Source: XN24 sp964413755
GTDB lineage: Bacteria; Pseudomonadota; Gammaproteobacteria; Steroidobacterales; XN24
Reading direction: 5' to 3'
Assembly: GCA_964413755.1 (NCBI GenBank)
Contig: CAYPTW010000105.1
Location: 1-7,754, forward strand
Length of the DNA: 7,754 nt
Shown here: piece after piece, positions 4,663 through 7,754 of the stretch
Numbering within the stretch: the stretch's first letter is position 1
Layout of the letters: each line of letters begins with the position of its first letter
The notes under the pieces: generated by a model
Seen by the model: only the letters and a program-made list of their open reading frames with translations
Database searches by the model: none
Told to the model about the DNA's origin: nothing
Position numbers and translations under genes: made by a program

Positions 4663-5303
4663 ACGCGCGCAAGCTCACGCCCGTGGACCGGGCGCTGGAA
4701 CAACTGGACCAGGCCGTGCGCACGGTATTCGGTCCGCCGCCCCCACCGTCCCGGCCCAATCCGGCGGGCGACATCCCGGAGCACACGCTCACGGAGCGGG
4801 AACGGCGCCACGCCGCCGGGCTGATGCGCGTCAACCATGCCGGTGAAGTCATGGCGCAGGGCCTTTACCAGGGGCAGGCGCTCACGGCGCAGCTCGAGAC
4901 GGTGCGCGAGGCCATGGAGCAGGCTGCGGTGGAAGAGTTCGATCACCTGGCCTGGTGCGAGGCGCGACTCGAGGAACTGCGGGACACGCCGAGCCGGCTC
5001 GGACCCCTGTGGTACACGGGCGCATTCGTGCTCGGCGCGGGGGCCGGCCTCGCCGGCGACCGCTGGAGCCTGGGCTTCGTGTCCGAGACCGAGGCGCAAG
5101 TCATCAACCACCTCGAAGAGCACCTCGGCCGGCTGCCCCCGGGCGACCAGCGCAGCCGCGCCATTATCGAGCAGATGAAGATCGACGAGGCGCATCACGG
5201 CGCCGAGGCGCGCGCCGCGGGCGGCCTGCCCTTGCCGGCGCCCGCCAAGGGCCTGATGACGCTGATGTCCAAAGTAATGACGCGCACCGCGTACTGGATC
5301 TGA
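4659..5303 (+). CDS. coq7: Coq7: 2-polyprenyl-3-methyl-6-methoxy-1,4-benzoquinol 5-hydroxylase (demethoxyubiquinol hydroxylase)
   Basis: Coq7 performs the last ring hydroxylation in aerobic ubiquinone synthesis, on the inner membrane. The 214-aa product is close to the Pseudomonas protein in length. Its carboxylate-bridged di-iron ligands are all visible: Glu63 in MRVNHAGEV, Glu93 and His96 in EEFDHL, Glu145 in SETEAQVINHLEEH, and Glu177 and His180 in IDEAHH. The hydrophobic stretch YTGAFVLGAGAGLAG (119-133) probably contributes to membrane association. The Pro-rich N-terminal segment GPPPPPSRPNP (25-35) is a linker. Its ATG overlaps the glcF-like stop (ATGA), implying translational coupling. 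E. coli uses the flavoprotein UbiF for this step; Coq7 is the alternative enzyme in Pseudomonas and many other proteobacteria. The coq7 neighbourhood with a Crp/Vfr gene recalls Pseudomonas. Confidence 0.96.
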   Translation: MNARKLTPVDRALEQLDQAVRTVFGPPPPPSRPNPAGDIPEHTLTERERRHAAGLMRVNHAGEVMAQGLYQGQALTAQLETVREAMEQAAVEEFDHLAWCEARLEELRDTPSRLGPLWYTGAFVLGAGAGLAGDRWSLGFVSETEAQVINHLEEHLGRLPPGDQRSRAIIEQMKIDEAHHGAEARAAGGLPLPAPAKGLMTLMSKVMTRTAYWI

Positions 5304-5401
5304 GCCTTCCAGCCCGCGGCCGCCCTTGCCCTTGCACCAGCGGTAGGTTAAAAGGGTGCGCGCCGTAAGGCTTTTTACATAAGAAGCAGCGAGGCCAGCG
5401 A
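5304..5401 (+). promoter_or_regulatory. coq7-crp intergenic gap, possible crp leader
   Basis: This 98-bp gap has an AT-rich core at about 5345-5385 within GC-rich surroundings. GTTAAAAG and CTTTTTAC can pair with one mismatch around a GC-rich loop, and TACATA could be a -10-like box. No matching -35 box and no palindromic TGTGA-N6-TCACA Crp site are visible, so autoregulation cannot be claimed. The GAGG ribosome binding site of crp lies at its end. Confidence 0.3.
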
Positions 5402-6064
5402 ATGGTTGAGTCCGTAGGGAGGGGGAACGAGATTCCTGCCATGAGCCGCTTTCTGGGGCTCTGTCGTATCCGGTCCATACCGTCCAAAACCGCCGTCATT
5501 CATGCCGGCGACCTGCCCGATGTGCTCTATTACATCGTCGACGGCTCGGTCGAGGTGATGATCGAGGACGCCGACGGCAACGAGATGGTGCTGGCCTACC
5601 TCAACAAGGGCCAGTTCTTCGGCGAAATGGGCCTGTTCCGCGACCAGCCCACGCGCAGCGCTTGGGTGCGCACGCGCACCCCCTGCGAGATTGCGGAGAT
5701 GACCTACGCGCGCTTCCGCCAGGTCGCCGCGGAAAACCCCGGCCTCCTGTTCGAGCTCGCCACCCAGCTGGCCACCCGCCTGGAGCGGACCAACCGCAAG
5801 CTGGGTGACCTGGCTTTCGTCGACGTCACCGGGCGCATCGCGCACGCCATCATGGACCTGTGTGCCGAGCCGGACGCCATGACGCATCCGGATGGCATGC
5901 AGATCAAGGTAAGCCGCCAGGAGCTGTCACGCCTGGTGGGCTGCTCGCGCGAGATGGCGGGCCGCGTGCTGAAGGTGCTCGAGGAACAGGGCCTGCTGCA
6001 TGCGCGCGGCAAGACCATCGTGGTGCACGGCGTCCGCCCGCAGCAACGGGCCCAGAACACCTGA
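5402..6064 (+). CDS. crp: Crp/Vfr-family cyclic-nucleotide transcription regulator
   Basis: A 220-aa homologue of E. coli CRP (210 aa) and Pseudomonas Vfr. The N-terminal cyclic-nucleotide domain (about 15-125) contains LYYIVDGSVEV and the phosphate-binding cassette FFGEMGLF...TRSAWVR, with Gly74, Glu75, Arg85 and Ser86 matching E. coli Gly71, Glu72, Arg82 and Ser83. The dimer helix reads TNRKLGDLAFVDVTGR. The HTH is SRQELSRLVGCSREMAGRVLKVLEEQGL, with DNA-contacting Arg183, Glu184 and Arg188. At the pair equivalent to E. coli Thr127-Ser128, which bonds the adenine, it has Thr130-Asn131; the Asn is unusual. The C-terminal wording resembles Xanthomonas Clp, but the pocket keeps the cAMP residues that Clp has lost. 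ATG 5402 is preferred, with GAGG 7 nt upstream; the ATG at 5441 is poorly placed. An 8-residue extension follows the usual terminal GxR. It is probably transcribed separately from coq7, 98 bp downstream. Confidence 0.95.
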   Translation: MVESVGRGNEIPAMSRFLGLCRIRSIPSKTAVIHAGDLPDVLYYIVDGSVEVMIEDADGNEMVLAYLNKGQFFGEMGLFRDQPTRSAWVRTRTPCEIAEMTYARFRQVAAENPGLLFELATQLATRLERTNRKLGDLAFVDVTGRIAHAIMDLCAEPDAMTHPDGMQIKVSRQELSRLVGCSREMAGRVLKVLEEQGLLHARGKTIVVHGVRPQQRAQNT

Positions 6065-6067
6065 CCG

Positions 6068-6091
6068 CGACGCCGGCTTCAGTCGGCGTCG
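6068..6091. terminator. Shared hairpin at the crp/rpe convergence
   Basis: An 8-bp perfect stem (6068-6075 with 6084-6091) has an 8-nt loop and lies 3 nt after the crp stop. Its right arm encodes the last rpe codons and the rpe stop (6081-6079) is in the loop. No T-run follows on either strand, so it may block exonucleases or limit read-through rather than act as a classical terminator. Confidence 0.45.
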
Positions 6092-6762
6092 GCCTCCACT
6101 CCCGCCAGCTCGCGCCGCATAGCGGTGATGGTGCTGGCGTAGTCCGCCGAGCCGAAGATGGCGGAACCCGCCACGAAGGTATCGGCGCCGGCGCGCGCCA
6201 CTTCCGCGATATTGTCGACCTTCACGCCGCCGTCCACCTCGAGGCGGATCGCTAACCCGTTGTCGTCGATGAAGCGGCGCGCCGCGGCGATCTTGCGCAG
6301 GGCGGATGGAATGAACTTCTGCCCGCCAAAGCCGGGGTTCACGGACATGATGAGGATCATGTCGATGCGGTCGGCCAGGTAGTCGAGCCAGTGCAACGGC
6401 GTGCCCGGGTTGAACACCAGGCCGGACTTGCAGCCGAGGTCGCGCACCAGCTGCAGGCTGCGGTCGGGATGCTCGCTGGCCTCCGGATGAAAGGTGATCC
6501 AGCTGGCCCCGGCCTTGGCGAAGGACTCGATCAGGCCGTCGACCGGGCGCACCATGAGATGCACGTCGATGGGCGCTTCGACGCCCCAGTTGCGCAGCGC
6601 CTCGCACACCATGGGACCGATGGTGAGGTTGGGGACGTAATGGTTGTCCATGACGTCGAAGTGGACCATGTCCGCGCCCGCCGCGAGGACGGCGTCGACT
6701 TCCTCGCCGAGGCGGGCGAAGTCGGCGGACAGGATAGAAGGAGCAATGCGGTAGTCCGACAT
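6079..6762 (-). CDS. rpe: Ribulose-phosphate 3-epimerase
   Basis: Rpe interconverts ribulose 5-phosphate and xylulose 5-phosphate in the pentose phosphate pathway and Calvin cycle, in the cytoplasm. The 227-aa TIM-barrel product aligns fully with E. coli Rpe (225 aa). Motifs are IAPSILSADFARLG (6-19), VHFDVMDNHYVPNLTIGP (33-50), PIDVHLMV (64-71), ITFHPEASEH (89-98), MSVNPGFGGQ (139-148) and LEVDGGV (174-180). The metal and catalytic residues His34, Asp36, His68 and Asp177 are present. Only a weak GGAT-like ribosome binding site precedes the start. It lies 78 bp downstream of djlA on the same strand, so cotranscription is possible, and it converges with crp, leaving 14 bp between stop codons. 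In Pseudomonas rpe sits upstream of gph and trpE; that neighbour order is not kept here. Confidence 0.97.
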   Translation of the reverse strand: MSDYRIAPSILSADFARLGEEVDAVLAAGADMVHFDVMDNHYVPNLTIGPMVCEALRNWGVEAPIDVHLMVRPVDGLIESFAKAGASWITFHPEASEHPDRSLQLVRDLGCKSGLVFNPGTPLHWLDYLADRIDMILIMSVNPGFGGQKFIPSALRKIAAARRFIDDNGLAIRLEVDGGVKVDNIAEVARAGADTFVAGSAIFGSADYASTITAMRRELAGVEADAD

Positions 6763-6840
6763 GGCAGCATCCGGCTGGTGGGTCGTGGCGCCGACACTCT
6801 AACCCAAGCCGGCCTCCCGCCCCACCCTGTTGTGCCAGTC

Positions 6841-7626
6841 TCAGCGCATGCCGCGCGCGGTGCGCACCGTCTCCCAGGCAGCGCGGATCTCGCGTGTCCT
6901 GGCCTCCGCCATCGGGATCATGGAATCCGGCATGCCGCGGGCGCGCAGCTTGTCGGGATGATGCTGGTTCATCAGGCGCCGGTAGGCCAGCTTCACTTCC
7001 GCGTTGCTCGCCTCCGGCCCCAGCCCGAGCACGCGGTAGGCGTCCTCGGTGGACGGCCGCGTCGCCACCGCGGTCTGGCGTTCGCCGAAGCCCCGTCCCA
7101 GCCGCAGCAGCGCTTCCGCCTGGGCCATCTCGACACGACTCAGGTCCAGCGCGGAGGCGATCCGCCACAGGACGTCGCGCGTCTGCGCTCCCAGCTGGCC
7201 GTCGGCCAGCGCGGCCTCCAGCTGGATCTCGAGGAAGGCGCGACGCAATGTACGCCGCGAGCCGAGCGCGTCGCGCAGGCGCGCCAGCGTGTCGTGCAGT
7301 GGAAAGTCGGGCGCCTTGCCCGCGGTGTAAAAGCCGATGGCCGCCTGTACCTGCTCGGGCGTGAGTCGCATGCGGCTCATGATGGCGCGCGCCGCCTGGA
7401 TCTCGGCCTCGCTGACCCGCCCGTCGGCCTTGGCCACGTGCCCCATCACACCGAAGGTCGCGGCGAAGAACACCCGGCCGACGTCACCCGATCCGAGGCG
7501 CTCGCGCGGCCCCGGGCGCGCCATGCCGCGGTCGAACTGGTGCCCGAGGAAGATACCGACGGCCGCACCGACGGGGCCGGCCAGCGAACCGATGATCGCG
7601 CCAGTGAGCTTGCCTGCCCACTTCAT
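6841..7626 (-). CDS. djlA: Co-chaperone DjlA (membrane-anchored DnaJ-like protein)
   Basis: DjlA is an inner-membrane J-domain co-chaperone that stimulates DnaK and, in E. coli, affects the Rcs envelope-stress pathway. The 261-aa product matches E. coli DjlA (271 aa) in architecture. One Gly-rich transmembrane segment lies near residues 7-30 (TGAIIGSLAGPVGAAVGIFLG), then GHQFDRG. A TerB-like domain (about 50-165) contains FFAATFGVMGHVAKADGRVSEAEI and FLEIQLEAALADGQL. A short linker precedes a C-terminal J domain (about 193-261) with EDAYRVLGL and the essential HPD motif at 223-225. The linker is shorter and less Gln/Gly-rich than in E. coli, which explains the length difference. Start 7626 gives the conserved MKWAGK N-terminus; a ribosome binding site is weak. 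It lies upstream of rpe and divergent from the gene at the right edge. Confidence 0.96.
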   Translation of the reverse strand: MKWAGKLTGAIIGSLAGPVGAAVGIFLGHQFDRGMARPGPRERLGSGDVGRVFFAATFGVMGHVAKADGRVSEAEIQAARAIMSRMRLTPEQVQAAIGFYTAGKAPDFPLHDTLARLRDALGSRRTLRRAFLEIQLEAALADGQLGAQTRDVLWRIASALDLSRVEMAQAEALLRLGRGFGERQTAVATRPSTEDAYRVLGLGPEASNAEVKLAYRRLMNQHHPDKLRARGMPDSMIPMAEARTREIRAAWETVRTARGMR

Positions 7627-7664
7627 GGCCGGGATCCGGGGACCGGCGCGCGAGGCAGGCGCAT

Positions 7665-7694
7665 TTGACGGGCGCGCCGGGGCGCGGTGAGAAT
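7665..7694 (+). promoter_or_regulatory. Predicted sigma-70-like promoter for the gene at the right edge
   Basis: TTGACG (7665-7670, 5 of 6 matches to the -35 consensus) is followed after 18 bp by GAGAAT (7689-7694, 4 of 6 matches to the -10). It points rightward into the ATG at 7732, 37 bp further. It lies in the 105-bp gap between djlA and the divergent gene. Confidence 0.4.
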
Positions 7695-7731
7695 TCGGAG
7701 GATCACGGCCTGTGCCTCTACGGGAGCCCCA

Positions 7732-7754
7732 ATGTTAACAGCACGTGCATTCGC
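7732..7754 (+). CDS. First codons of a divergent plus-strand gene (cut by window end)
   Basis: An ATG at 7732 is preceded by GGGAG (7722-7726) at a spacing of 5 nt and by a promoter-like sequence. It opens a frame MLTARAF that runs off the window. Seven codons cannot identify a protein. In E. coli, djlA is divergent from lptD (LPS assembly outer-membrane protein), so lptD is a reasonable guess from context alone. Confidence 0.4.

Noticed and set aside
5927..7168. Minus-strand frame (413 codons) and plus-strand frame 6391-7668 (425 codons) overlapping rpe and djlA
   Set aside because: Both overlap full-length Rpe and DjlA in other frames and show low-complexity Arg/Ala/Gly composition typical of shadows.

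Overview
The window is GC-rich and gene-dense, and almost all of it is conserved housekeeping sequence. RpiA, uS9, uL13, Coq7, Crp, Rpe and DjlA all match the gammaproteobacterial forms in length and key residues. A coq7 gene beside a Crp/Vfr-type regulator, with a GlcF-like Fe-S protein, points to a high-GC gammaproteobacterium. The Crp C-terminal half has wording reminiscent of Xanthomonas Clp, so a lineage in or near the Xanthomonadales/Chromatiales is possible. No marker here fixes the genus.

Layout. Positions 3-164 are the Lys/Ala-rich tail of a histone H1-like protein, followed by hairpins and a T-run. rpiA (288-947, plus) comes next. Positions 948-1199 hold no protein gene but contain the most unusual structure of the window: two identical 83-bp direct repeats, 173 bp apart. 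Each carries a bidirectional terminator hairpin and the 3' end of a tRNA-Gln. The second copy runs into the intact tRNA-Gln(CTG) (minus). That tRNA lies 23 bp downstream of rpsI, which follows rplM on the same strand, so rplM-rpsI-tRNA-Gln looks like one transcription unit with a recognisable promoter upstream of rplM.

Further right, a minus-strand pair encodes a DUF481 outer-membrane barrel protein and a thioredoxin-like [2Fe-2S] ferredoxin, 3 bp apart. Divergent to it is the plus-strand group glcF-like, coq7 (ATGA overlap) and crp. rpe and djlA lie on the minus strand, convergent with crp. The right edge holds a promoter-like sequence and the first codons of a divergent plus-strand gene, possibly lptD by analogy with the E. 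coli djlA/lptD arrangement.

Functional links. RpiA and Rpe both act on ribulose 5-phosphate in the pentose phosphate pathway but sit far apart here. Coq7 makes ubiquinone, the likely electron acceptor of membrane-linked oxidases that use GlcF-type Fe-S subunits. I see no phage, transposon, CRISPR or defence genes, and no clear new multi-gene system. The points worth a second look are the tRNA-derived repeats, the orphan GlcF coupled to coq7, the DUF481-ferredoxin pair, and an Asn in the Crp ligand pocket.
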